Of a stretch of DNA of 33,652 nt, positions 16,649 to 27,800 are shown piece by piece. The notes below the pieces were generated by a model. That model saw only the letters and a list, made by a program, of their open reading frames with translations. It was not told the origin of the DNA and searched no databases. The DNA is from an uncultured Saprospiraceae bacterium (lineage in GTDB: Bacteria; Bacteroidota; Bacteroidia; Chitinophagales; Saprospiraceae): contig CALCMJ010000066.1 in assembly GCA_937967615.1 (NCBI GenBank), forward strand, positions 1 through 33,652, given 5' to 3'. A program made the translations under genes and the position numbers. Every line of letters begins with the position of its first letter. Positions within the stretch are counted from its first letter, which is position 1.

Positions 16649-19600
16649 TACACTTCACATAAAAGGAATATTTACCTTTCGCAATCTCCTTTTAGCATCT
16701 ATCATCTTTAGTTCTGCAATTTCTGCCGCAGCACAAAATGATGTTACTGTAACATTGCAATTACAAGCACCTTATAGTCATAGGTTAAATGACTATCTGG
16801 ATTTTAGATTTGTAATCGTTACACTGGTAAATAATACAAATCAAGATCAGTTAGTAAAATTAAAGGGGAGCATAGAGGGTGATAATGATATCCTTATCTC
16901 GACTGATGAAAATTACAACCCAGCTCTCCCCATAGAGCTAAGGCCGTTTCAAACAAAACGAATTTTCAACACTGCGGGAGCCCTTGATTTTTTGGATCAA
17001 GACAATATCATAGTAGAAATAGATCCAGATCTAGAAAGATATATGTACAGGACAGGGCTACTTCCTGAGGGTAATTATACAATTTGCTTGCAAGCATTTG
17101 ATTTTAATACTGATGAGCCACTTTCTCTGGATGAACCAGCAGGTTGTTCTTACATTCCTCTTCAGTATGCACAAGCACCTGAATTGATCCTTCCAGATTG
17201 TGATCAGGGCGAGGTGCAAGAGCATCCTATTTTTACTTGGACACCTGTACCACTTGCAATTGCAAATGCTCAAGTTGCCTATGACCTTTACATTGTAGAA
17301 TCTTCACCTTTAATTGATGATTTGGACCCTAATTTGGTAATACAGGGTGCTATCTCTACTGGCTTTAGCATATTCTATAAGTCGGAAAATTTAAATACCA
17401 ATAGTTTTACTTATCCTGTTTCAGCGCCTCCCTTTGTCGCAGGCAAAGTATACTATTGGGCAGTGCAAGCAAAGGACCTAAGTAACCAGGTGACTATAAT
17501 AAACTTAGGAATTAGTGAAGCTTGCAGCTTTATTTTCCAAGACACAGGTATTGATCTAGAAACCTTATCTCTTCCATATATTAGCAATTCACCAGCTTGT
17601 TTAAATTGTGCGTTTACACTGAGTAATACAAATGCTATTACAAATCCAGAAGTTAGCGCTGCGGATACTTTTAGTTTAAATTATTTTACTCTAAAAGTGA
17701 CAAACATAACATCACCTCCTGACAACCAAGGAAAATTTAGTGGTGAAGGAACAATAGCATTGCCTTTTTTAAACTCAAGTCTAGTAAACGTTAGAATTCA
17801 GTTTACAGATGTTCAGATAAACTCAGATAATAGGATCATAGCCGCAACAAATATTAAAGCAATTGCCAATCCAGAAGGGTATGGCTTTATGCCTGGTTAT
17901 GGAATGCCTCCTAACGCAACGGATTATACGCCAGGTGCAATTGATTCCATGGAAAGTTTCTTTGCTGACCCATTGTCACCAATTTTAACTGATGGTGAAA
18001 ATTTCTTAGAGAGCATAGGCATGGAACTTCCCTTTGGTTTAGAATCGGACGGATATATTTTTGCAATTACTGACTTGGAGCTTACTCCTACAATAAGTTC
18101 TTTTGGAGCAGCAGTCGTTATTGAAATAGGAGAGGTATTAGACAAGATTGCTGTTGCAGCAAGTGATGTTTGCATGACGAATGAAGATCTTTGCGGAGAA
18201 TTGAAACTCTTGCTGGCACAAAATGCAGAGTTTGATTTTGGACTGAATGATACTGGAAAACTTATAATACGAGGCGAATCTCAGAACCCAACAGATCACT
18301 GCTACATTGAATTTGATAGTTCAGGATTTAAGAACCTACATATTGAACTAGAATACCTATTTCCAACAAGTATACTCGAGAAACCAGGAAGTACTGACAA
18401 TGTGAGTTTTGTGCTTTCCACAGATGCCGTAAAGTGGGACGATTGGATAGCAGAAGTAGAATTTGAAGATTTTCATATTACAGATGCAGATGATGTTGTT
18501 TTTAAGTTTGATCAGAATACTCCTGTGTTTTACGATCATTCAACAGTTCAACATATTGCTGCCATCCCAGATTCTATGGAAGATGAAAAGGACCCACTTT
18601 GGTATGGTTTTTTTATTCCAAATTTTAATATGGAACTCCCAGACCTCTTTGATACAGGAGGACCCATTGTTGTTGGCGTTGAAAGTATGCTTCTTGGAGA
18701 TGCTGGAGTATCCATGCATGCTTCTGTACAGGAAATAATTAAGACAAGCGAATTGAATGCTGGCGAATGGGGATTTTCGATTGATAATTTGGGTGTGATC
18801 ATTAAGCACAATAACTTTTTGGATGGATTTCTAGATGGAAAACTTTTACTTCCTATTGTTGAAAACGATTCTCAGAACTATTTGGATTACAATCTAATAA
18901 TAGACTTTGATACGCTAGGGAATTATCAATTAAATCTTAATCCTAATGATCAAATTACTGTTCCGCTTTTTGTTGCAGATATGCATCTGGCAAATACTTC
19001 AAACATCATTGTAAGTAATAATTCAAGCGGCTTTAATGCAGCAGCAACACTAAATGGTGATTTTGATTTAGGTGTAGATGGATTAAATTTTATGCAAATC
19101 CAGTTTCAAAATATGCAACTTAAGACAGATGAGAATTATTTTGAGCCAGGTACCATTGCAACGACATTTGCATCTCCAGATAAAAGTATGTATGGATTTA
19201 GTTTTGGTATAGACTCAGTAGGGATAGCGATGGACTTAGCTGATGGAGCAAGGGTAGGACTAAGCTTTGCTGGACATATAGGATTATCCACAGAAGATTT
19301 TGCCCCTACTGCTGCAAGCGAATTTATTGTTTGGGGAAAATATGACAATGGTCCTGAATTTGATGAAGTCGAAGTCAAAGCAATTCATGTAGATGCGACT
19401 ATAGGTGATGTAGTGACTATAGAAGGTCATATTAATTTTTACGAAAACCATCCAACCTGGGGAGATGGTTTTGAGGGTGGTATAACGCTGGGTGTAGTAG
19501 ATATGTTTGAGGTTGGAATTTATTCAAGATTTGGTACTACAGATTATCAAAATTCAAGTAATCCTTATGATTATTTCTTTGTACAAGGGGCAATTCCTAC

Positions 19601-22600
19601 TCTTCCAGGTGGAGGCATTCCAATTTTCTCAGGCTTCGCCCTATATTCATTTTCCGGAGGTGTAGGACATCGTGTGATAGTAAATGACCCTTCTGATCCC
19701 CAAGGAGATGGCTTGTCACCTTCTGCAAGTGCAGGCTTAAGTTTTACAGCAGGAGTGGGTTTTGGTGGTCACCCTGGCTCTGGAGCTAGGCAGGTACTTT
19801 GTGGGAACATTAATCTTGGCATTGGCTTGTCAGAAAACAATTCAGGTGTAGATTATTTGAATTTTGCAGGGGATGTTGGATTATTTACAAACAGCAGCTA
19901 TGAACCTACATCAGGAATTGCGACTGGAGAAATGGATCTGCTTTTTGATTTTGCGCAAGACACGTATACCGCAAATTTTGGTGTAGACTTTAATATGGAC
20001 CCAATTATCACAGCAAGTGGTGTTCTAGCTATCTATGTAAAGAAGAATTCTGGAAATATTAAAGATAATTATTATGTAAAAGTAGGTACTCCCACAACTC
20101 CTGTTACTATCTCTCTCTTAGATGACTTGCTTACAGGAGGAACTTACTTTGAAACTGGGAATCATCAGATAGACCCCTTACCACCTTTGCCTCACAAGTT
20201 TGAACACATATTTGGCAATCAATCAAAACCGAATGGATTACAGGCCATGCTAAATATTTTATCAGACCCTAATTCAACAGAGTTTAGTTTACTGCATGGG
20301 GCTAATGCTGAATTAAATTTTGAACTGGACATTGGAATATTATACGGAGGACTTGATATGGGTATAGGTTATGGTATTCTTATTTCAGAAACGGTAGGAG
20401 GTTGTGGTCAGTATGATCCTATTGGTTATAATGGCTGGTATGCACTAGGTCAGGCTTATTTTGCTGTGGAAGCATATGTGGGAGTTAGAGTTTGGTTTTT
20501 AGGTGAGATAGTAGAAGTAGATCTTGCCAGATTTGCATTGGGAGCACAGTTACAAGCGGGAGGTCTTAATCCAACTTGGGCAGAGGGTTCATTTCATGTA
20601 TACGGTGAGGTACTTGGTTGTATTGAAATTTCAGAAGACTTTGATTTTAGTTTTGGGGATAAATGTTTGCCGGCAACTAAAGAATATTTAGATGGTCTTG
20701 AGATGATAACGGATGTATATCCCGATGATCCAAGTAATCTTGTTCCGCTAGATGCAACACCAAGTGCTGCTTTTGCACTTGTTGCAAATTATGAGAATGA
20801 AATTCACTATGCATACAGGCATAAGGCCGGAGAAGAAATGCAAGATCTTCTCTTTAGATTTAGAAAAGGTCTTGTGGAATTTGATCAGCAGAAGGGAAGG
20901 AATATAAAAAATACAAACTTAAAATTCTCTTTGGATGGTGGTTCTGCACACTTGATGTTCACAGATTATCTATATCCTAATAATTTGTATGAAATTGAAG
21001 TGAGTGCGCAAGTAGAAGAATGTAAGATTGTGCAAAAAGTTGGAGAAACATTTCAGTGTAATGGCTCATGGACTATTGCTACATATAAAAGAGATGACCC
21101 ACTGGGAAATTTCAATGCTGGCGAGGAATTTATAAGTAAAAAAACTATCAAATTTACATCAGAAAAAGAATTTGATGAGGTGCCTACTGACCAGATAACC
21201 TATGCCTTTCCGTATGAATTAGAAAGTCGGTTTTGTTATAGAGAGGATTCTAATCCGGGAATGGCATTAGCCTTAAACGGAGCATATGCATTCAAAGATT
21301 GTGGTGGTCAGAATGATCAAAAACTTCTAGCTCGCTTTATTCCTTTAAATGGTTCAGCAGATATTGGAAATGTAGAAGAAGTGGATGTTTCAATTCTACT
21401 AGATATTCCTTCTCATCAAAATGATACTCATTATGATTTTAATCAGGATAAAGGTATGCTTTGGCAAGCAAATTGGCCTGCCATGGATTTTCTTCCTTCT
21501 ACTTATTACGCTGTCCAATATGTGATTGGTTGCGAAAGCGAGATTCCAGTTGCAAACAATAATAAGGATCTAGGTGACCCAAACCTTACTAGAGTCGAGC
21601 AAAGAAATCTCGCTGCCAGTTATAGATTGGAAGATGGTACAGTCATGGCTGGTGGAGTATACAATGCTGTAGTTAATGAACGAAAATTAAACACCTTGTT
21701 TATTCCTAAGGCAGGTTACAAGCCTATTTATGTATATGTATTCAAAACATCACAGTTTGATAATCTAGAGGAGAAAGTAGCATCTCTAGAAATGGGTAAG
21801 GTGAAGTTTTATGTTATAAAGAAAAATTGGTCCCCACCTGGATATACTTACGCTTCAATCTCTAATCAAGCAATGCATTATAATAATAGTAGTTCAGAAT
21901 CCTATTGTGACGGAAAGGACTGTTGGGTTATATTAGACCAAGATGAACTTGATGATGTCAGAGGATCTATACAGCAAAAATTAAATTGGGATGATATACT
22001 TATTGATTGGGATAAACAGAACACACTTAGTTTTTATGGGCCTGAACGTTTTGATGTGTTTGATGCAAATGGCTATGTGAAGCACTTTGAAATTGACACA
22101 AAAAACATCAAAGGCAAAACTGAGATTCCACCAATTTTAAGTTTTACACACGATGGTTTTAAATCGTGGCTGGACGAAATTATTTATGATTGGAAAACAT
22201 GGAATGAGGATTTACATCTATGGATGTATCAGGGTGGAGGACAAAATACGGCTGTAGGTGGTAGCATTGAAGAACGACACCTAGATTTTATAATTGATGC
22301 TTATCCAGATCCAGCAGTCAGTGCTTACTATGCTGCGAACTTAATAGGCCACTACCTCAATAATACACTGCCTCAAAGTAACAGTAGTTCCACTAACCCT
22401 AAAAATGGATATAATCCAAATACAAGCTCTACAAATGTGCAAGCACCTAGCCTGAGCAGTTCTGGAGCCATTATAGAAAACCCAGTTTTGAATTTACAGT
22501 TTTTTGGAAAAACGATAACGAAGGGTCAGACAACACAAGAGGCCTTACTGATGGAAGATCTATTAGCATTAGTCAATCCACCAGTAACAGAGGGTGTTGT

Positions 22601-22769
22601 AAAGCAATGGGCACAGAATTTTGGTGCGTCCTATGATTATCTGGCGAACAGGATTGCTCAGCCTACGACGATTCCTTCCACAACTGGTATTCAATTTAAC
22701 GGCCATCCAGGTCTTATTACTAATCCTACAAATACAACTATAAACCATTGTACAACTATAAACCATTGA
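16638..22769 (+). CDS. 2043-aa secreted or surface beta-rich protein, possibly TANFOR-like
   Basis: The signal peptide is about residues 1-32 (LLLASIIFSSAISAAA). Residues about 34-178 form a beta domain (VTVTLQLQAPYSHRLNDYLD, IELRPFQTKRIF, LLPEGNYTICLQAFD), and 178-305 look fibronectin-III-like (PIFTWTPVPL, YYWAVQAKDLS). The N-terminal part recalls proteins annotated 'TANFOR domain' in Bacteroidota; this is from memory and unverified. About 340-1347 is a very long stretch of repeating beta strands rich in Gly, Asp and Asn (GGGIPIFSGFALYSFSGGVG, FALGAQLQAGG). The rest has FN3-like and Cys-containing segments and a Ser/Asn-rich linker near 1915-1945. No T9SS sorting domain is present: the protein ends TTINHCTTINH, made by an 18-bp tandem duplication across the original stop. 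It overlaps the barrel gene by 11 bases and is 4 bases from the FN3 gene. Function unknown. Confidence 0.8.
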   Translation: MKNSTLHIKGIFTFRNLLLASIIFSSAISAAAQNDVTVTLQLQAPYSHRLNDYLDFRFVIVTLVNNTNQDQLVKLKGSIEGDNDILISTDENYNPALPIELRPFQTKRIFNTAGALDFLDQDNIIVEIDPDLERYMYRTGLLPEGNYTICLQAFDFNTDEPLSLDEPAGCSYIPLQYAQAPELILPDCDQGEVQEHPIFTWTPVPLAIANAQVAYDLYIVESSPLIDDLDPNLVIQGAISTGFSIFYKSENLNTNSFTYPVSAPPFVAGKVYYWAVQAKDLSNQVTIINLGISEACSFIFQDTGIDLETLSLPYISNSPACLNCAFTLSNTNAITNPEVSAADTFSLNYFTLKVTNITSPPDNQGKFSGEGTIALPFLNSSLVNVRIQFTDVQINSDNRIIAATNIKAIANPEGYGFMPGYGMPPNATDYTPGAIDSMESFFADPLSPILTDGENFLESIGMELPFGLESDGYIFAITDLELTPTISSFGAAVVIEIGEVLDKIAVAASDVCMTNEDLCGELKLLLAQNAEFDFGLNDTGKLIIRGESQNPTDHCYIEFDSSGFKNLHIELEYLFPTSILEKPGSTDNVSFVLSTDAVKWDDWIAEVEFEDFHITDADDVVFKFDQNTPVFYDHSTVQHIAAIPDSMEDEKDPLWYGFFIPNFNMELPDLFDTGGPIVVGVESMLLGDAGVSMHASVQEIIKTSELNAGEWGFSIDNLGVIIKHNNFLDGFLDGKLLLPIVENDSQNYLDYNLIIDFDTLGNYQLNLNPNDQITVPLFVADMHLANTSNIIVSNNSSGFNAAATLNGDFDLGVDGLNFMQIQFQNMQLKTDENYFEPGTIATTFASPDKSMYGFSFGIDSVGIAMDLADGARVGLSFAGHIGLSTEDFAPTAASEFIVWGKYDNGPEFDEVEVKAIHVDATIGDVVTIEGHINFYENHPTWGDGFEGGITLGVVDMFEVGIYSRFGTTDYQNSSNPYDYFFVQGAIPTLPGGGIPIFSGFALYSFSGGVGHRVIVNDPSDPQGDGLSPSASAGLSFTAGVGFGGHPGSGARQVLCGNINLGIGLSENNSGVDYLNFAGDVGLFTNSSYEPTSGIATGEMDLLFDFAQDTYTANFGVDFNMDPIITASGVLAIYVKKNSGNIKDNYYVKVGTPTTPVTISLLDDLLTGGTYFETGNHQIDPLPPLPHKFEHIFGNQSKPNGLQAMLNILSDPNSTEFSLLHGANAELNFELDIGILYGGLDMGIGYGILISETVGGCGQYDPIGYNGWYALGQAYFAVEAYVGVRVWFLGEIVEVDLARFALGAQLQAGGLNPTWAEGSFHVYGEVLGCIEISEDFDFSFGDKCLPATKEYLDGLEMITDVYPDDPSNLVPLDATPSAAFALVANYENEIHYAYRHKAGEEMQDLLFRFRKGLVEFDQQKGRNIKNTNLKFSLDGGSAHLMFTDYLYPNNLYEIEVSAQVEECKIVQKVGETFQCNGSWTIATYKRDDPLGNFNAGEEFISKKTIKFTSEKEFDEVPTDQITYAFPYELESRFCYREDSNPGMALALNGAYAFKDCGGQNDQKLLARFIPLNGSADIGNVEEVDVSILLDIPSHQNDTHYDFNQDKGMLWQANWPAMDFLPSTYYAVQYVIGCESEIPVANNNKDLGDPNLTRVEQRNLAASYRLEDGTVMAGGVYNAVVNERKLNTLFIPKAGYKPIYVYVFKTSQFDNLEEKVASLEMGKVKFYVIKKNWSPPGYTYASISNQAMHYNNSSSESYCDGKDCWVILDQDELDDVRGSIQQKLNWDDILIDWDKQNTLSFYGPERFDVFDANGYVKHFEIDTKNIKGKTEIPPILSFTHDGFKSWLDEIIYDWKTWNEDLHLWMYQGGGQNTAVGGSIEERHLDFIIDAYPDPAVSAYYAANLIGHYLNNTLPQSNSSSTNPKNGYNPNTSSTNVQAPSLSSSGAIIENPVLNLQFFGKTITKGQTTQEALLMEDLLALVNPPVTEGVVKQWAQNFGASYDYLANRIAQPTTIPSTTGIQFNGHPGLITNPTNTTINHCTTINH
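22733..22768 (+). repeat. 18-bp perfect tandem duplication across the stop codon of the 2043-aa gene
   Basis: TACAACTATAAACCATTG occurs at 22733-22750 and again directly at 22751-22768. Before duplication the gene would have ended CAT-TGA after the first copy. Duplication converts that TGA to TGT (Cys) and adds the residues C-TTINH before the restored TGA. The frame and the 4-base gap to the next ATG are kept. Confidence 0.9.
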
Positions 22770-22773
22770 TAAA

Positions 22774-24846
22774 ATGAAAAAGATACTTCCATTAGGCATT
22801 CTGATTTTTTCTTGCATTTCCATATTTGGACAGGGTGAGATACCTAAAACAAAGTTGTTTTTGAAAACAAAATCTTATAAGGATAAAATCGTCTTGCGTT
22901 GGGCTTATCCAAATCAAGCCTTATGGCGTAAGTTAAACGAGGAGGGGTTTAGAATAGAGCGCATAACATTGGACGATAAGACTAATATTCCAGAGACGGA
23001 TAATTTTTCTGTCCTTGAGCAGTCAGTTAAACCATGGTCCAGAAAAATGTTTGAAGAGCGTGTAAGTGTAGATGACTCTTTGACAATTGCAGCCTACGCA
23101 CTTTTGTATGATACACTGAACTTGGAGAATCCAGAAAACCTATTGCTTTCCCTCAAAGAAAAAGGAGATGATGAAAGAAGACGAGCTCTGTTCTCCTTTT
23201 ACCTTGCTGATCAGAATGGACATGCTGCAACTGCTTTGGGATTGCGATATGAGGATACGGATGTTGAAGAAGGAAAGAAATATGTGTATAGAATATATTC
23301 AAACAACACCCACAATTTTGTTGCAACAGATACTGCAGTTGCAATAGTCAAAAAATCAGAGATACGCACATTAAGTTCTCCAGTACCACCTCAGATTAAA
23401 AATATGGACAGCCTAGTGATTTTACAATGGAAACCCCATCCTATGTATGGACAATGGCATGTAGAGCGCTCAGACGATGGTGTTCATTATAAACGTATTA
23501 CAAGAGCACCTGTTTTAGAGAACAAAGAGAATCCATTTGTTGCGGACAGCATATCTTATGCTGACGAGCATCTACAAAATAATAAAATCTATATGTACCG
23601 CATTGTAGGTATAGATGTTTTTGGTGATCATTCTCCGCCTAGTATGGCAGTTCCAGGGAAACCAAAGGATTTAACAGCACCCAATAACCCTTATGTAATC
23701 AAAGGAGAGAATTCGGAAGGCCTCACTGTAGTATTGGAATGGGAGCATATTTCTACTCCAGATTTTAAAGGATTTCTAGTTGCACACTCCCTTGATGATG
23801 GGAATAGTTATTCCATATTAACCCCCACCATCTTGCCACCAAGCTCTACTACCTTTACACATAAGACAGCAGATGAATTTAAAGCAAATATTTATAAGAT
23901 TATCGCAGTAGACCACGAAGGGAATCAAGGAGAATCATTTCCTTTTCATGCTATTATTAAAAATCAAGCACCCCCAGATCCACCTAGTCTACTTAAAGGC
24001 GTGATAGATTCTCAGGGTGTAGTAACGGTGCAATGGACTCCTTCAAAAGCAATGGACGTCAGAGGCTATGTTGTCTACAGAGCAAATGCAGATCACCATA
24101 GGTTTATTGCTATGAACGGAAATAAAATGGTGTACGAAGATATGTACAAAGACACTATTACACTGAATACGCTTTCTGAAAATATCTACTATAAAGTACA
24201 AGCAGTAGATGTCCACTACGCACACTCTGAAGATTCAGAAATGTTGGTCCTTTCTAAACCAGATACGGTAGCACCTGTCTCTCCCGTGATCCATGACTAC
24301 TCAGTAGATGAAAATGGAGTCTATCTAAGTTGGAGAGTGAGTAGTTCTACAGATGTGGTATCACAAAGTCTTTTAAAAACCGTGGAAGGAAATAGTACGG
24401 AAACAATTACCATTGACCTAAATCAAACAGAATACAAAGATCTAAATGTGGAAGCAGGTCAAAAAATTAAATACCAAATCATTGCCCTTGACGATGCAAA
24501 CAATTATTCAAACCCTTCATTTCCAGTGCATATAAAAGGCTACAAAAGTCCTTATCAAGAGGGAGTCCAAAATCTAATCGCAGAATATGACAAAGAAAAA
24601 AAGCAGGTTAAATTAAGCTGGGATTTTAATTCAACAGAGAAAGGCAGATTTGTAGTGCTTAAAAAATCCCAAGATCATCAAAAAGCCCCATTAGAATATT
24701 TATCCTTTGACGTACGCAGTTGCATAGATAAAAAAGTAGAGGAAGGAAAAACATATCAATATTCTGTTGCAGCATTTTACAAGGATGGAACAAAATCAAA
24801 ATCAAATCCCACGACCGAACTTATTTTACCTAAAACAAATGAATAA
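22774..24846 (+). CDS. Secreted multi-fibronectin type III protein
   Basis: This 690-aa protein has a signal peptide (ILPLGILIFSCISIFGQ, about 1-20). The chain is a string of about six FN3-like modules, each with a conserved Trp strand and a late Tyr-x-Val strand: IVLRWAYPNQ near 35, VILQWKPHP (about 205-300), VVLEWEHIS (about 300-395), VVTVQWTPSKAMDVRGYVVYR with YYKVQAVDVHYAHSEDSE (about 400-495), VYLSWRVSSSTDV (about 505-590) and VKLSWDFNS with YQYSVAAFYKDGTKSKSNP (about 600-685). Modules of this kind usually serve as spacers or ligand-binding surfaces. It lacks both a lipobox and a T9SS sorting domain, so it may stay periplasmic or be held by its operon partners. It starts 4 bases after the 2043-aa gene and is followed after 29 bases by the T9SS cargo gene. 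Partner to the giant protein is inferred from position only. Confidence 0.85.
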   Translation: MKKILPLGILIFSCISIFGQGEIPKTKLFLKTKSYKDKIVLRWAYPNQALWRKLNEEGFRIERITLDDKTNIPETDNFSVLEQSVKPWSRKMFEERVSVDDSLTIAAYALLYDTLNLENPENLLLSLKEKGDDERRRALFSFYLADQNGHAATALGLRYEDTDVEEGKKYVYRIYSNNTHNFVATDTAVAIVKKSEIRTLSSPVPPQIKNMDSLVILQWKPHPMYGQWHVERSDDGVHYKRITRAPVLENKENPFVADSISYADEHLQNNKIYMYRIVGIDVFGDHSPPSMAVPGKPKDLTAPNNPYVIKGENSEGLTVVLEWEHISTPDFKGFLVAHSLDDGNSYSILTPTILPPSSTTFTHKTADEFKANIYKIIAVDHEGNQGESFPFHAIIKNQAPPDPPSLLKGVIDSQGVVTVQWTPSKAMDVRGYVVYRANADHHRFIAMNGNKMVYEDMYKDTITLNTLSENIYYKVQAVDVHYAHSEDSEMLVLSKPDTVAPVSPVIHDYSVDENGVYLSWRVSSSTDVVSQSLLKTVEGNSTETITIDLNQTEYKDLNVEAGQKIKYQIIALDDANNYSNPSFPVHIKGYKSPYQEGVQNLIAEYDKEKKQVKLSWDFNSTEKGRFVVLKKSQDHQKAPLEYLSFDVRSCIDKKVEEGKTYQYSVAAFYKDGTKSKSNPTTELILPKTNE

Positions 24847-24875
24847 CATATTTACTAACATATAATTTGAAAATT

Positions 24876-27800
24876 ATGAGAACACTTTTAACATTCGTAC
24901 TTCTAGTAAGTACATTCCATTATAGTACTGGCCAATTTAATTGCTCAGAGAATATAGTCCTGCATTGTAACGATATTGTTATGGAGTCCACCATTGATGG
25001 AATAGACCAAGAACAAAATTATTGCAACTTTGATGTATTTGAACAAGGGGGAAATGAGCAAATATTTAATTTACACGTTCCTTATTTTACGAGCATAAAC
25101 TTTACTTTGGAAATTACTCCAAATCCGGACTTTAATCTGAATATAATTATCCTCAGTGCTGATTGCAATGTGGACGAATGTATTGCGGCAGAAATAGGAG
25201 TAACACCAGGTGACGAGGATTTTACTATTGAATTACTAGCAGGAAATTATTTTGTAGTTGTTGATGGAGAGTATTTTGGAGGTGCACCTGCGAATAGTGA
25301 TTTTACTCTTGGAGTTGAATGTTTTGATGTTATTGAAACTATTCCGTGTGCAAATTCTACCGGCCCAATATTAGATTGTGGTGATAGCGTAGTCGGAAGT
25401 TTAGGGATAATAGCAGGAATTGTTCAAAATAATCTAAGTAGTTATTGTGGAACTAATAATCAACATGCATTTGAAGATCACTATATCTTCTATAATAATA
25501 TATGGACAGAACTAGAAATACAGGCTACAAGCTCAGATTTTGATGTAAACGTATTTCTGTTGAACTCCTGTGACCCTAATGATTGTGTCAGCGGTTTTAA
25601 TGGGAATACAACAGGAAATGAATTGGCTTCTGTGATAATTCCTCCTGGAAATTATACCATCATCGTTGATGGTTCTACTCTGGAAGCTTTAACACCAGAA
25701 GGGAATTATACCCTAACTTTAAATTGCCTCAATCAAGAATTGGATTGTTCTTCACCAATTTTTATGGAGTGTAATGCGAGTTATTCTGGGACTACTGAAG
25801 ATATTGGCTCCATTCAAAATAATACTACATCTTGGTGTGGTAAAAATGGCTATATAGGATATGAGGATACTTATGAAATAGTCATTGAAGAAGAAATACT
25901 CGTAAACTTTGTACTTACACTGGACTCAGGGAGTGGCAATCATGATATTTATATTACAAAAGATTGCGATGATCAAGATTGCGTGCCAGATGAATTTGGA
26001 CAAATAGATTATGGGGCAACCCCTGGTGATGAGGATTTTAATTTTTTGTTTCAGCCAGGAGTATATTTTGTGCATGTGGATACTGAGGATGGGTTTGGTA
26101 CATACACACTTACTTTGTCGTGTTCAGAAGAATTGGATTGCAGTAAGGCACTTACAATAGAATGTGGTGATGTTGTATCTAATAAAACAGAGATGCTAAG
26201 TGTTGGGCAAACAAATGTAATGGATTATTGCCAATCCGGATTTGGAGATGAAATAGGGTATGAGCAAATCTATAAGTTAGAGTTGACTGTTCCCCGTCTT
26301 GTGGATATAAAAGCGTTTGCATTAACGGGAGGTCTTAATATTGATGTGTTTATATTGACAGATTGCTCTGATAGAACATCATGTTTGCTAGGCGATACTG
26401 GAGGGGAGATTGCTGGATATAATTCAGGTGATGAAGATTTTAGCGTTTATTTAGAATCGGGAACATATTACATTATAGTAGATAGCAGAGATTCTAGAGG
26501 TGCTTTTCAACTTTCAATAGGATGTAACATTTTGGATTGCAGTAACATTGAAACCTTAGTACCTAATACACTTACATTTAGAAATAGTTCAGGCAGTAAT
26601 TATCAAAATAGTGTAACTCAGTTTACCTGTGTCAATGAAGCTATGGTAATTCCAACACCGGGGAATGAGATAGTATATGATTTAACAGAAAATTTAGGAG
26701 TTTCTAATGTAGGAGTGGTCCAAACTTATCCAGTATCCTATGCACAACCTGTTGCTGATATTGATCTTATTTTGCTCAGATCTCCATGCGAAGTTGAAGA
26801 TAGTATCTGCACTATGGGTCAGCAGTTTGGAGATGAGAGTGAATCGATAGGAGTTAACTATAATTCTGGAATGAAGAGAGAATATGTGATCGATTCAAAA
26901 GCGAATGGGGGAGGTGAGTTTTTTCTGCTCACATGGTTTACAGAAGCTGCAACAAATTATCAGGGGGCCTTATTAAACGGATCAGATAATGACGCGCGAC
27001 TTGTAGATTTTAGTGTAAACTGCAATCCAATTTCAGTTCCTGGAACGAATAGCGGTTATAATATTCTGACCAATGACTTTGTTGCAGCAATAAAAAATGA
27101 AAACATCCCTTTTACTTATAATACCTCTTGTAATTCATGCGACGCAGTAGACCATCTCGTTATTGTTTTTGTTGACCATAATGAAGATGGAAATTTTGAA
27201 GACACAGAGTTAGAATTCTTTTCACGTGATGCTAATTTTAATGGAAACATAAAATTTTCACAACCTCCCCACACACCGGGTATAAAAACTATGCGTATTA
27301 TTTATATGTCTTCAGATGTAAATAATATAGTGAATAGATTAAGACCATATGATTTAGGAAATGTGTCGTATGAACTATATGGGAACGCAGTGGATCTTCC
27401 AATACATTTCTTTTCTCACAATTCAATGCCAACTTGTGTAAGCCATGGATGTGGTCCTTGGATGGAAGAGATTGTTTTGAATGGACAGATTCACCAATCT
27501 GCAAATGATTATGGTTATGGAGATTATACGAATGTTTGTCTGGATGTAAAACAAGGGAATAATAACTTTAGTATGCAGCCATTTGCACAATCCACTCAGC
27601 CAGAACAAACTGGATTTTACAGGATTTGGATCGATATAAATAAAGATGATATCTATCAGACTGATGAACTCGTGTTTAATGACCCTGTTTTTGATGGCCC
27701 CCATAATTTTAATGCGGACTATACAGAGTTAGGAAAAACAACGATGCGTGTTCAGTATTTAAGTCCGTGTGGAACTCCTGGATGTACATATCCAAACCCA

